Shown here: one piece after another, positions 20,292 to 29,849 of the stretch
Layout of the letters: each line of letters opens with the position of its first letter
How positions within the stretch are numbered: the stretch's first letter is position 1
Assembly: GCA_947500385.1 (NCBI GenBank)
Contig: CANMSA010000007.1
Coordinates: 1 to 64,000 of the forward strand
DNA from: an uncultured Flavobacteriaceae bacterium
Lineage (GTDB): Bacteria; Bacteroidota; Bacteroidia; Flavobacteriales; Flavobacteriaceae
DNA: 64,000 nt
Direction of reading: 5' to 3'
The notes under the pieces: model-generated
The model's database searches: none
What the model was told of the DNA's origin: nothing
What the model saw: only the letters and a program-made list of their open reading frames with translations
Program-made: the position numbers and the translations under genes

Positions 20292-22704
20292 TATGCAGCG
20301 GATTACATACCTCCTTTTTTTTCTGATTTTTCAGGCCAGTTTTGGTCAGGAAATCACGATTTTGGATGTGGATACCAAGGAGCCTATCACCAATGTGGCC
20401 GTTTACAACTTGGATAAATCCAAAACAGCCCTTACCGACTTCGACGGGCGGTGCGACTTAAGTGTCTTTGATCGCAACGAACGTATTACCTTTAAACATA
20501 TCAGCTACCAAATTAGAAAAAGTTCGAAAGGACAAATTTCAAAGCAGGGCAATACATTTTATCTGGTCTTAAAGGCACAGCAGTTGGATGAGGTAGTGAT
20601 GTCAGTTTCCAAATGGGAACAACAAAAGAAAGATGTACCTCAAAAAATAGCATCTATCGACGCACGGGAAATTGCCTTCACAAATCCCCAGACGTCGGCC
20701 GATTTACTGCAAAGCAGCGGAAAGGTATTTGTTCAAAAAAGTCAGTTGGGGGGTGGCAGCCCCATGATTCGAGGTTTTTCAACCAATCGTTTATTGCTTT
20801 CTGTTGATGGGGTGCGGATGAACAACGCAATTTTCAGAGGAGGAAACTTGCAAAATGTCATCTCGATCGATCCCTTTACGATTAAGAACACAGAAGTTAT
20901 TTTTGGCCCAGGCTCCGTTATTTATGGTAGTGACGCCATGGGTGGCGTAATGAACTTTTACACCAAACAGGCACTCTTTTCGAACACCGATAGTCTACAA
21001 CTTACCGGGAACGTAAACTATCGATTTTCCAGTGCCAACAATGAAAATACCGGTCATGTTGATGTGTCTATCGGGAAGAAGAAATGGGCTTTTTTAACCA
21101 GCGCCACCTACAATAGTTTTGGAGACTTGACCATGGGGTCGCATGGTCCCGACAGTTATCTTCGACAAAACTACGTTTCTACCCTAAATGGCGAAGATCG
21201 TTTGGTAGATAACCCCGATCCAAGGCAACAGGTCTCGACAGGTTATAACCAAATCAACCTGTTGCAGAAAGTGGCATTCAAGCCGACGAATGATTGGTTT
21301 TTTAAGTGGAATACCCATTATTCCGAAACGTCCGATTATTCGCGATACGATCGCTTGATCAGACCGAATGACGAAGGCGATGGCCTACGTTCGGCCGAGT
21401 GGTTTTACGGCCCTCAGAAATGGCTGATGACCAATCTTCAAGTAGAGAAAAAAGGACAAAGTAAGTTTTACGACGGGCTGAAAATTACCACAGCGTATCA
21501 ATTTTTTGAAGAGAGTCGCAATGATCGAGGCTTTCAAGAGCCAGTGTTGTTCGCAACCAAGGAAAAAGTGAATGCGTTATCGACGAATATCGATTTTGAA
21601 AATAAAAAAATAGGGAACCTTCGTTTGTATTATGGCACGGAGTACGTTTTTAACAAAGTAGGTTCGGAAGGTAGTGAAATCGATATCAACACAAATACGC
21701 GATTGGCTGCGGCGTCCCGATATCCCGATGGTTCGAGGTGGCAAACCTTGGCAGGCTACGTAAATGGGGAGTACAAGGCGAAACCTAATTTTACGCTCTT
21801 AACAGGGCTGCGCTATAGCCATGTATGGATCAATGCTGTTTTTGACAAAACATTTTTTCCATTTCCGTTTGATGAGACCAATTTGAACAATGGGGCCCTT
21901 ACAGGAAGTTTGGGATTTAGCTGGTTTCCAAGAGCGAACCTACAGGTTACCCTTAACGGTTCTACAGGGTTTAGGGCCCCGAATATTGATGATGTAGGCA
22001 AAGTGTTTGATTCGGAGCCCGGTTCGGTGGTGGTTCCCAATCCTGATTTGGAACCAGAATATGCCTATAATACCGAGTTGGGGGTACAGAAAAATTTTAA
22101 GGACAAAGTGGTGGTAAAGGGCGCGGCCTTTTATACTTATCTGGTAGATGCATTGGTTCGAAGGGACTTCCTTTTTAATGGGGCTTCCCAAATCGATTAT
22201 AACGGGGAGTTAAGCAATGTCCAGGCTATTCAAAATGCGGCAAAAGCATATGTATACGGCTTTGAGTTCGGAGTTGATGCCTTTATGACCGACAACCTAT
22301 CTATTTCGGCCAACCTTACACTTACAGAAGGTATCGAAGAAGAAGATGATGGTACCGAATCTCCAGGAAGGCACGTAGCCCCAACATTTGGGGATTTTCA
22401 TGTTGTATGGAAGAACCAACGCCTGCAGGCCGACATGTTTCTGAACTACAACGGCGAAATTGCATATGATGACTTGGCGGTATCGGAAAGGAGTAAGGAG
22501 TATATTTATGCGGTCGATACCAACGGGAATCCCTTTGCACCTTCTTGGTACACCTTGAATTTCAGGTCCCAATTTAACATTTCAAACACTTGGAGAGCAA
22601 CGCTGGCCCTGGAGAATATGACCAACCAACGTTATCGCACTTATTCGTCCGGGATTGTGGCGCCGGGTACGAATCTTGTTTTGGGGTTGGGAGTACGGTT
22701 TTGA
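20275..22704 (+). CDS. TonB-dependent receptor with N-terminal carboxypeptidase-regulatory-like domain
   Basis: 809 aa; plug motif GGGSPMIRGFSTNRLLLSVDGVRMNNAIFRGG, GSVIYGSDAMGGVMNFYT; start could be 20293. Confidence 0.95.
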   Translation: MKFSASMQRITYLLFFLIFQASFGQEITILDVDTKEPITNVAVYNLDKSKTALTDFDGRCDLSVFDRNERITFKHISYQIRKSSKGQISKQGNTFYLVLKAQQLDEVVMSVSKWEQQKKDVPQKIASIDAREIAFTNPQTSADLLQSSGKVFVQKSQLGGGSPMIRGFSTNRLLLSVDGVRMNNAIFRGGNLQNVISIDPFTIKNTEVIFGPGSVIYGSDAMGGVMNFYTKQALFSNTDSLQLTGNVNYRFSSANNENTGHVDVSIGKKKWAFLTSATYNSFGDLTMGSHGPDSYLRQNYVSTLNGEDRLVDNPDPRQQVSTGYNQINLLQKVAFKPTNDWFFKWNTHYSETSDYSRYDRLIRPNDEGDGLRSAEWFYGPQKWLMTNLQVEKKGQSKFYDGLKITTAYQFFEESRNDRGFQEPVLFATKEKVNALSTNIDFENKKIGNLRLYYGTEYVFNKVGSEGSEIDINTNTRLAAASRYPDGSRWQTLAGYVNGEYKAKPNFTLLTGLRYSHVWINAVFDKTFFPFPFDETNLNNGALTGSLGFSWFPRANLQVTLNGSTGFRAPNIDDVGKVFDSEPGSVVVPNPDLEPEYAYNTELGVQKNFKDKVVVKGAAFYTYLVDALVRRDFLFNGASQIDYNGELSNVQAIQNAAKAYVYGFEFGVDAFMTDNLSISANLTLTEGIEEEDDGTESPGRHVAPTFGDFHVVWKNQRLQADMFLNYNGEIAYDDLAVSERSKEYIYAVDTNGNPFAPSWYTLNFRSQFNISNTWRATLALENMTNQRYRTYSSGIVAPGTNLVLGLGVRF

Positions 22705-22744
22705 ACGGAAAAGGCGACAGCTAAAAGATTCGAGGATAAAATAA

Positions 22745-22775
22745 AAAAGCCCTGACTACCATAGTCAGGGCTTTT
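22745..22775. terminator. Bidirectional intrinsic terminator between convergent genes
   Basis: aaaagccctgacta-cca-tagtcagggctttt, 14-bp perfect stem. Confidence 0.85.
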
Positions 22776-22796
22776 GAGTAAAGCGTATCGATACGC

Positions 22797-23237
22797 TTAG
22801 TTTTTCACGGCATCTTTCGCTTTGTCCACTGCATCGCCTGCAGCTTTCTTAACGTCTTCACCCGTTTCTTTTGCCTTGTCGATTGCATTTCCGGCGGCAT
22901 CCTTGGCACCATCTACAGCTTCACCAGCTTTGTCCATTGCTCCTTCGGCAGCATCTTTCACGCCATCTACGGCATTGCCTGCCGCATCTTTTGCGCCGTC
23001 AACCGCTTCACCAGCTTTGTCCATTGCTCCTTCGGCAGCATCTTTCATACCATCTACGGCCTCACCGGCAGCATCTGCAGCACCGTCTACGGCTTCACCG
23101 GCCTTGTCCATTGCTCCTTCTGCGGCGTCGGCAGCCTCTTCTGTAGCTTCTTTTGCCTTATCGGCAGCATCTCTACAAGAAGTAAAAGATAGGGTAAGGG
23201 CAAGCATAAGTACTGAACTTAGAATTACTTTTTTCAT
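22797..23237 (-). CDS. LEA-like, Ala/Lys/Asp-rich tandem-repeat lipoprotein
   Basis: Lipobox (LTLSFTSC) then (AAEGAMDKAGEAVDGAKDAAGNAVDGVKD)x3. Confidence 0.82.
   Translation of the reverse strand: MKKVILSSVLMLALTLSFTSCRDAADKAKEATEEAADAAEGAMDKAGEAVDGAADAAGEAVDGMKDAAEGAMDKAGEAVDGAKDAAGNAVDGVKDAAEGAMDKAGEAVDGAKDAAGNAIDKAKETGEDVKKAAGDAVDKAKDAVKN
22866..23126 (-). repeat. Three tandem 87-bp coding repeats (29 aa units)
   Basis: tcaccagctttgtccattgctccttcggcagcatctttca recurs at 22921 and 23008, diverged third copy at 23095; spacing exactly 87 bp. Confidence 0.9.
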
Positions 23238-23389
23238 TTTGTTTTGTTTTAGTGTTTAACATAGTTACACGCAAAGATATACGAAACATTTACAATTTTG
23301 GATGCTATTTTTTAACAAGTCGTTAATTACAATTGGATTTAGTGCGTATTTCGCACCCTATATACTGACTTATTTTCGTTTAAAATCGC

Positions 23390-23397
23390 TAATTTTG
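23390..23397 (+). promoter_or_regulatory. Bacteroidota -7 promoter element (taattttg) upstream of ileS
   Basis: Exact TAnnTTTG match 34 nt before the start codon. Confidence 0.65.
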
Positions 23398-23430
23398 CAG
23401 GCTTAAAATGCAGTATTAGAAGTAGTTCAT

Positions 23431-26400
23431 ATGAAGTTTGCTGAATACAAAGGGTTGAATCTTCCAAAGGTTGCAGAAGAGGTTCTGGAGGTTTGGAAAG
23501 AAAATGGAATTTTTGATAAGAGCGTTTCCTCAAGAGAAGGCAAGCCTAGCTATGTATTCTATGAAGGACCACCATCTGCCAATGGGATGCCGGGTATTCA
23601 CCATGTCATGGCGAGAACTATTAAAGATATCTTCCCAAGATATAAAACCATGAAAGGTTTTCAAGTAAAACGAAAGGCTGGATGGGATACACATGGGCTT
23701 CCGATTGAATTGGGAGTGGAAAAGGAATTAGGAATCACCAAAGAAGATATCGGAAAGAAAATTTCCGTAGAGGAGTACAACGCGGCCTGTAAAAAAGCGG
23801 TCATGCGCTATACCGATGTGTGGAACAGAATGACGGAACAAGTCGGCTATTGGGTAGATATGGATGATCCATATGTGACCTATAAGTCGAAGTATATGGA
23901 GACGGTATGGTGGCTGTTGAAACAAATTTATGACAAGGGGTTGATTTATAAGGGATATACGATTCAACCGTACTCACCAAAAGCCGGCACGGGACTAAGC
24001 TCCCACGAACTGAACCAACCGGGCACCTATCAAGATGTGACCGATACAACAGTGGTAGCGCAGTTCAAAGCGATTAAAGAGACCTTACCGAGTTTTTTAC
24101 AGAACGAGGGTACCGTATATTTCCTAGCTTGGACGACCACGCCTTGGACCCTTCCTTCGAACACCGCTTTGACCGTAGGCCCTAAAATTGAGTATGTGCT
24201 GGTTGAAACATACAATCAATATACCTTTCAGCCGATGAACGTGGTATTGGCAAAAAATCTGGTCGCAAAACAATTTAGCGGCAAATTTCATGAGGTAGCA
24301 ACAAAACCTGAATTAGTAACCTATACGGCAGGCGATAAGAAAATTCCATTTTATGTCGTAAAGGACTTTATGGGGGCCGATTTGGTGGGAATCCGATATG
24401 AACAATTGTTGGGTTATGCGGTTCCGTATCAGCATCCCGAAAACGCTTTTCGGGTGATTGCGGGCGATTTTGTAACCACTGAAGACGGCACCGGAATCGT
24501 GCATACGGCGCCGACGTTTGGGGCAGACGATGCGTTTGTCGCCAAACAGGCCATTCCTGAAGTACCACCATTATTGGTGTTGGATGAAAATAGCAATCCG
24601 GTTCCTTTGGTGGATCTTCAAGGTAGATTTCGCCCAGAATTAGGAGAACTAGGGGGTAAATATGTGAAAAACCAATACTATAATACAGGCGAAGCACCCG
24701 AGCGCTCGGTAGATGTGGAGTTGGCGATTAAACTGAAAGAAGAGAACAAGGCTTTTAAGGTCGAAAAATACGTACACAGTTATCCCAACTGCTGGCGCAC
24801 CGACAAACCAGTGCTCTACTACCCTTTAGACTCATGGTTCATTAAGATAAGTGAAGTAAAAGAGCGCATGTTCGCCCTCAACGAGACCATAAATTGGAAG
24901 CCGAAATCGACCGGGGAAGGACGGTTCGGGAATTGGCTTGCCAACGCAAATGATTGGAACTTGTCTCGTTCGCGCTATTGGGGAATTCCCTTGCCCATTT
25001 GGCGAACTGAAGATGGTAAGGAGGAATTGATCATCGGTTCTATTGAAGAATTAAAGGCAGAAATGCAAAAATCGGTCGTTGCCGGGCTAATGGATAAAGA
25101 CATTTTTGCAGATTTTGTAATCGGGGATCTTTCGGAGGCGAACTACGATACGGTAGACCTTCATAAAAATATTGTAGATCAAATTGTTTTGGTGGCTGCT
25201 TCCGGGAAACCGATGAAACGAGAAAGCGACCTGATAGATGTTTGGTTCGATAGTGGATCCATGCCATATGCCCAATGGCACTACCCTTTTGAAAACAAAG
25301 AATTGATCGATGAGGGGAAAACCTTTCCGGCCGATTTTATCGCCGAAGGGGTTGACCAAACACGCGGGTGGTTCTACACCTTGCATGCGATTGGTACGAT
25401 GGTGTTTGATTCCGTTGCCTATAAGAATGTGGTTTCAAATGGTTTGGTACTCGATAAGGAAGGCAAGAAAATGTCGAAAAGACTGGGGAATGCGGCCGAC
25501 CCTTTTGAAACCATGGATACCCATGGGGCCGATGCTACACGTTGGTACATGATCAGCAATGCAAACCCCTGGGATAATTTGAAATTCGATACGGATGGAA
25601 TTGTGGAAGTAAAGCGAAAGTTTTTCGGGACTTTATACAATACCTACTCGTTCTTCTCACTCTATGCCAACATTGATAAATTTGATTACTCGGAAGAAGA
25701 AGTGCCGTTGGCAGAACGCCCCGAGATCGATCGATGGATCTTATCTGAATTGCATACGCTCATTAAGAAGGTAGACGAGGCCTATGCCGATTACGAACCT
25801 ACCCGGGCAACACGTGCTATTTCAGATTACGTGCAAGAGAATTTAAGCAATTGGTATGTGCGCCTATGTCGCAGGCGTTTTTGGAAAGGAGATTATCAGA
25901 AAGATAAAATATCCGCCTATCAAACGCTTTATACGTGTTTGCTCACCGTTGCTAAATTGTCTGCCCCTGTCGCGCCCTTTTTTATGGATCGTCTTTACAA
26001 AGATTTAACAGCGGCGACAAAAAAAGAACCGTTTGAAAGTGTACATTTGGCGGAATTTCCGGTATGTGATGCGTCAGTAATCGATACCGCATTGGAAGGA
26101 AAGATGGAAAAAGCACAGACTATTTCGTCTTTGGTTTTGTCCATTCGTCAAAAAGAACGGATCAAAGTACGCCAGCCGTTGCACAAAATTATGATTCCGA
26201 TTTTAGACAGTGCCCAAAAGGAAGAAATAGCTGCAGTCGCCGATTTGATCAAATCGGAAGTGAATGTAAAAGAAATTGAACTGTTAGACGATGCTTCGGA
26301 TATTCTAGTGAAACAGATCAAACCGAATTTTAAGACACTAGGGCCCAAATTCGGAAAAGATATGAAGCAAATCGCTCAGGCAGTGGCCGGATTTGGGCAG

Positions 26401-26829
26401 GAAGATATCCAAGAAATTGAGCAAAAGGGCGAAATAAGCCTTGAAATTGAAAATAAAACAATTAAATTACAGTTATTGGATGTAGAAATCGCCTCTCAAG
26501 ATATTGAAGGCTGGCTGGTGGCGAGCGCAGGTCCGATTACCGTAGCACTCGATGTTACCATAGATGAGGAGTTAAAAGAAGAGGGAATCGCGAGAGAGCT
26601 CGTGAACCGCATTCAAAACATGCGTAAAGATGCCGGTTATGAAGTAACCGATAAAATTGATATTAAAATTTTAAAAAGCGGCTTGGTAGAAAAGGCCGTG
26701 AAAAGTAATTTAGCGTACATAAAAACAGAGACGTTGACCGCTGAACTCCATTTTAGGGAAACTCTGGAAAATGGCACAACAATTACTTTCGATGACGTGA
26801 ACACAAAATTATTTATTGAAAAACATTAA
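23431..26829 (+). CDS. ileS: Isoleucine--tRNA ligase
   Basis: 1132 aa; GPPSANGMPGIHHVMARTIKD, DVWFDSGSMPYAQWHYPFEN, KMSKRLGN. Confidence 0.97.
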   Translation: MKFAEYKGLNLPKVAEEVLEVWKENGIFDKSVSSREGKPSYVFYEGPPSANGMPGIHHVMARTIKDIFPRYKTMKGFQVKRKAGWDTHGLPIELGVEKELGITKEDIGKKISVEEYNAACKKAVMRYTDVWNRMTEQVGYWVDMDDPYVTYKSKYMETVWWLLKQIYDKGLIYKGYTIQPYSPKAGTGLSSHELNQPGTYQDVTDTTVVAQFKAIKETLPSFLQNEGTVYFLAWTTTPWTLPSNTALTVGPKIEYVLVETYNQYTFQPMNVVLAKNLVAKQFSGKFHEVATKPELVTYTAGDKKIPFYVVKDFMGADLVGIRYEQLLGYAVPYQHPENAFRVIAGDFVTTEDGTGIVHTAPTFGADDAFVAKQAIPEVPPLLVLDENSNPVPLVDLQGRFRPELGELGGKYVKNQYYNTGEAPERSVDVELAIKLKEENKAFKVEKYVHSYPNCWRTDKPVLYYPLDSWFIKISEVKERMFALNETINWKPKSTGEGRFGNWLANANDWNLSRSRYWGIPLPIWRTEDGKEELIIGSIEELKAEMQKSVVAGLMDKDIFADFVIGDLSEANYDTVDLHKNIVDQIVLVAASGKPMKRESDLIDVWFDSGSMPYAQWHYPFENKELIDEGKTFPADFIAEGVDQTRGWFYTLHAIGTMVFDSVAYKNVVSNGLVLDKEGKKMSKRLGNAADPFETMDTHGADATRWYMISNANPWDNLKFDTDGIVEVKRKFFGTLYNTYSFFSLYANIDKFDYSEEEVPLAERPEIDRWILSELHTLIKKVDEAYADYEPTRATRAISDYVQENLSNWYVRLCRRRFWKGDYQKDKISAYQTLYTCLLTVAKLSAPVAPFFMDRLYKDLTAATKKEPFESVHLAEFPVCDASVIDTALEGKMEKAQTISSLVLSIRQKERIKVRQPLHKIMIPILDSAQKEEIAAVADLIKSEVNVKEIELLDDASDILVKQIKPNFKTLGPKFGKDMKQIAQAVAGFGQEDIQEIEQKGEISLEIENKTIKLQLLDVEIASQDIEGWLVASAGPITVALDVTIDEELKEEGIARELVNRIQNMRKDAGYEVTDKIDIKILKSGLVEKAVKSNLAYIKTETLTAELHFRETLENGTTITFDDVNTKLFIEKH

Positions 26830-26833
26830 CACA

Positions 26834-27217
26834 ATGGCACAGGATTTAAAAGTTAGATATTCCGACAAGGATTTGGCCGAGTTTAAAGCACTTATTGAAG
26901 ATAAGATAGAGAAAGCAAAAAGTCATTTGGAACTTTTGAAGAGCTCGTATATGAATGATGGGAACAATGGAACCGATGATACTTCGCCTACTTTTAAGGC
27001 TTTTGAGGAAGGTTCAAAAACAATGAGCAAAGAAGCCAATACCCAATTGGCCATACGTCAGGAAAAGTTTATAAGAGACCTTAAAAATGCCCTGTTGCGA
27101 ATTGAAAACAAGACCTATGGCATTTGCAGGGTTACCGGAAAATTAATTAATAAAGAACGATTGAAATTGGTGCCGCATGCTACCTTAAGCATAGAGGCCA
27201 AGAATATGCAGAAGTAA
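26834..27217 (+). CDS. TraR/DksA family transcriptional regulator
   Basis: RYSDKDLAEFKALIEDKIEKA...YGICRVTGKLINKERLKLVPHATLSIEAK; ATG at 26834. Confidence 0.9.
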   Translation: MAQDLKVRYSDKDLAEFKALIEDKIEKAKSHLELLKSSYMNDGNNGTDDTSPTFKAFEEGSKTMSKEANTQLAIRQEKFIRDLKNALLRIENKTYGICRVTGKLINKERLKLVPHATLSIEAKNMQK

Positions 27218-27268
27218 TACCGTAAGTCCTGAAATAGGACATTGTTTTCTATTCGAAAAACATTTCAT

Positions 27269-27305
27269 AGACCTACAGGATTCGTAAATCTTGTAGGTCT
27301 CTTTA
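27269..27305 (+). terminator. Hairpin, probable terminator downstream of the DksA-like gene
   Basis: agacctacagg...cttgtaggtct followed by a T-rich tract. Confidence 0.55.
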
Positions 27306-27314
27306 TTCATTACT

Positions 27315-27935
27315 ATGGTAAAGCGACTTTGTTTTCTTTTAATCCTTGGATCCTTTATGACAAACGCGCAAAAGGTCCTAAAAAAAACGATCGTACGACC
27401 CGAAGTTGCATTTGTTGGTATCGATGCCGCTAATTGTTTTCAGATAGAAGTCGAAACTACGGCTGGCAATGATCTGACCGTTGAGGCCAAAATAGATGGG
27501 GAATACTATCAAGATTTATTGGTAAGTATTAAAGAAGAAGGTAGTTCATTACAAGTATCCGCAGGGTTTCGCCCGAGCTTTTCAGTCCCGAATGACAAAC
27601 TAAGCGCGCACAAGGTTATTTCAATCGCTTTGAATATCAAAATACCAATAGGGAAGCAAGTGCAATTGTTTGGAACCAGTTGCAATCTTACGATTTCAGG
27701 GCAGTATGAAAGTTTTGATGTAAGTTTAAACGATGGTCACTGCCATTTAAAAAATGTATCGGAAAATGTCGAGGTAAATACGCAAAGCGGGAACATCTAC
27801 GTTATAAGTAATGGTGCTCGGATACAGGCAACCAGTAAATTCGGCAAGGTTTCAAAAAATGGCATTCCCAAGGGAAACAATAGTTATACGTTGAACACCG
27901 TAACGGGTAATATACACCTCACTAAAACCGAATAA
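27315..27935 (+). CDS. Exported DUF4097/adhesin-head-like beta-repeat protein
   Basis: 206 aa with signal peptide; VEVNTQSGNIYVISNGARIQATSKFGKV...TVTGNIHL repeat pattern. Confidence 0.6.
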   Translation: MVKRLCFLLILGSFMTNAQKVLKKTIVRPEVAFVGIDAANCFQIEVETTAGNDLTVEAKIDGEYYQDLLVSIKEEGSSLQVSAGFRPSFSVPNDKLSAHKVISIALNIKIPIGKQVQLFGTSCNLTISGQYESFDVSLNDGHCHLKNVSENVEVNTQSGNIYVISNGARIQATSKFGKVSKNGIPKGNNSYTLNTVTGNIHLTKTE

Positions 27936-27941
27936 TATCCC

Positions 27942-27949
27942 TATTTTTG
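27942..27949 (+). promoter_or_regulatory. Bacteroidota -7 promoter element (tatttttg) upstream of lspA
   Basis: Exact TAnnTTTG match 11 nt before the first ATG. Confidence 0.6.
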
Positions 27950-27959
27950 CCCCTTTAGA

Positions 27960-28637
27960 ATGCGAAGCATGAGTTTAAAAAAATCCCTACTGCTTATAAT
28001 GTTGATCTTGGTAATAGATCAATGGAGCAAAATTTTTATCAAGACCCATTTTTTTTTGGGAGAGTCGGTTGAGGTGTTTAGCTGGTTTAAGATTTTGTTC
28101 ATTGAAAATGAAGGTGCGGCATGGGGGGCCAAACTAAGCGATGTACTGCCTGTTTCTGATAATGTCGGAAAGTTGATTTTAACTATTTTTAGGCTCTTTG
28201 CAATTGTGGGTATCGGGTATTGGCTTTTTGACCTTATTCGAAAAAAGGTTTCTAGAACCTATGTTTTGGCCGTTTCCTTCATTTTTGCCGGTGCACTCGG
28301 AAACATCATTGACTCCGTCTTTTATGGAGTGATTTTTGATCATAGCAGCGGGCAAATGGCTACCCTTTTTTCAGAAGAACCGTATGGAAGTCTGTTTTAT
28401 GGTAAAGTGGTCGACATGCTTTATTTTCCAATGGTCGACACTACTTGGCCCGATTGGGTTCCATATTTTGGTGGTGGGAACTTTAGCTTTTTTGACCCTG
28501 TATTTAATATCGCGGATACCGCCATTAGCACGGGAGTGGGCATCTTGATCGTTTTCAATAAAAAAGCCTTTGGAAGAAAAGAGGAGGAAGTCGAAATACC
28601 CGCTACCAATGAATATCAAGATTCGTTGAAGGAATAA
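27960..28637 (+). CDS. lspA: Lipoprotein signal peptidase (signal peptidase II)
   Basis: LILVIDQWSKIFIKTHF, ENEGAAWG, GALGNIIDSVFYG, FNIADTAISTGV. Confidence 0.95.
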   Translation: MRSMSLKKSLLLIMLILVIDQWSKIFIKTHFFLGESVEVFSWFKILFIENEGAAWGAKLSDVLPVSDNVGKLILTIFRLFAIVGIGYWLFDLIRKKVSRTYVLAVSFIFAGALGNIIDSVFYGVIFDHSSGQMATLFSEEPYGSLFYGKVVDMLYFPMVDTTWPDWVPYFGGGNFSFFDPVFNIADTAISTGVGILIVFNKKAFGRKEEEVEIPATNEYQDSLKE

Positions 28638-29185
28638 ATTTTCTTGGGAGTTACACAAAAATCCAAGCGTACATCTTCAGAATTTACATCGCTGATCAGG
28701 GGCTCAGCTTCAAACAAGGACAATCCTATTTTTACGACATCGGGTCTGCATTCTTTTAAAAAGCGGTCGTAAAACCCTTTTCCATAACCTACCCTGTTTC
28801 CATAATTATCGAAGGCCAACAAAGGAATAAATACCACGTCGATAGCATTGGTTGCGATTTCAATACCGTCTTCAGGTTCTGGAACACCCCAGTTGCTGGT
28901 TATCAACTTTGTGCTATCGGTAAGGAGGTAGTGCTTTAGTTGGGAAGAACTGACGACTTTGGGCAACACTACGTGTTTATCCTTTCCCTGTAATATTGAT
29001 AATATAAAGGACGTGTCTATCTCTTTTTTGTCGAAAATAGAAAGGAATAGATGATAATAACCAGCGTCCCAAATAGGCACTTTGAGTAGTTGGTTCGCAA
29101 TACTCAAACTCGCATTTAGAAGCGCTTCGATAGCTGTGTTTTCTCTAAGGGTACTATAGTTCAATCTCAACTCTTTCTTGAGCAT
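28616..29185 (-). CDS. 5-formyltetrahydrofolate cyclo-ligase
   Basis: 189 aa; VFIPLLAFDNYGNRVGYGKGFYDRFL. Confidence 0.93.
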   Translation of the reverse strand: MLKKELRLNYSTLRENTAIEALLNASLSIANQLLKVPIWDAGYYHLFLSIFDKKEIDTSFILSILQGKDKHVVLPKVVSSSQLKHYLLTDSTKLITSNWGVPEPEDGIEIATNAIDVVFIPLLAFDNYGNRVGYGKGFYDRFLKECRPDVVKIGLSLFEAEPLISDVNSEDVRLDFCVTPKKIYSFNES

Positions 29186-29258
29186 GATTCTGGATTAAAC
29201 GCTTAAGGAGGTGGGGGCTCTTTAAGTAGAATAAGTAGGAAGTAACCAAGTTAATCAG

Positions 29259-29345
29259 TTACTCTTTCAAACTTACAACATAGTAAATCTTGAAAAACAA
29301 CATCAGCATTAGGTATAACCCGAGGGTGATTAAATACTTGTCCAT
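29259..29345 (-). CDS. Candidate 28-aa single-TM micropeptide
   Basis: Manual translation MDKYLITLGLYLMLMLFFKIYYVVSLKE*. Confidence 0.3.
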   Translation of the reverse strand: MDKYLITLGLYLMLMLFFKIYYVVSLKE

Positions 29346-29849
29346 GTGTTGAATAATTTCGATTCTTAAATATAGATAAAAAAACAGTTAAAAAATCTTT
29401 AAAATGCAAGTTTTTACCGATGAAATACCCTTTTTTGGTTCTTTAGGCGAATTTTGACCTTTCAATAAATTGGAATACTTGACATATGATTTTTGTAAAT
29501 AATTGATTTACAGAAGTATAAAAAATCAATTGCGCGCTGATAATAGTCTCTTCCTTAATCCTAAAGTTTTTTCCTACGGCGTGTTTTTTTTTCTATTAAC
29601 CCGGTCAAATGCAGTTTTTAGATTAAAATATAGTAAGGTTTTGATTAATTTTAAGAATCGTTAACACTTGTTGCCGGCTATTTTTTGTCAAAATATTGTT
29701 TTTTCAGTGCTTTTTTTTTCAGTTTTTCAATTTTTAGGCGAACGACTATCAGATTCACAAAGGAGGGTTAAAAAGATAAAATGACTGGGTGCTTTTCTAA
29801 AAACATAGTACTTTAACTTTTTAAACTACCAAAACCTACCAAGATAACA

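Noticed and set aside
22822-23259. 145-aa plus-strand ORF (SPALSIAPSAAS repeats)
   Set aside because: Mirror of the tandem repeats; the minus-strand frame has a lipobox and sensible helical repeats.
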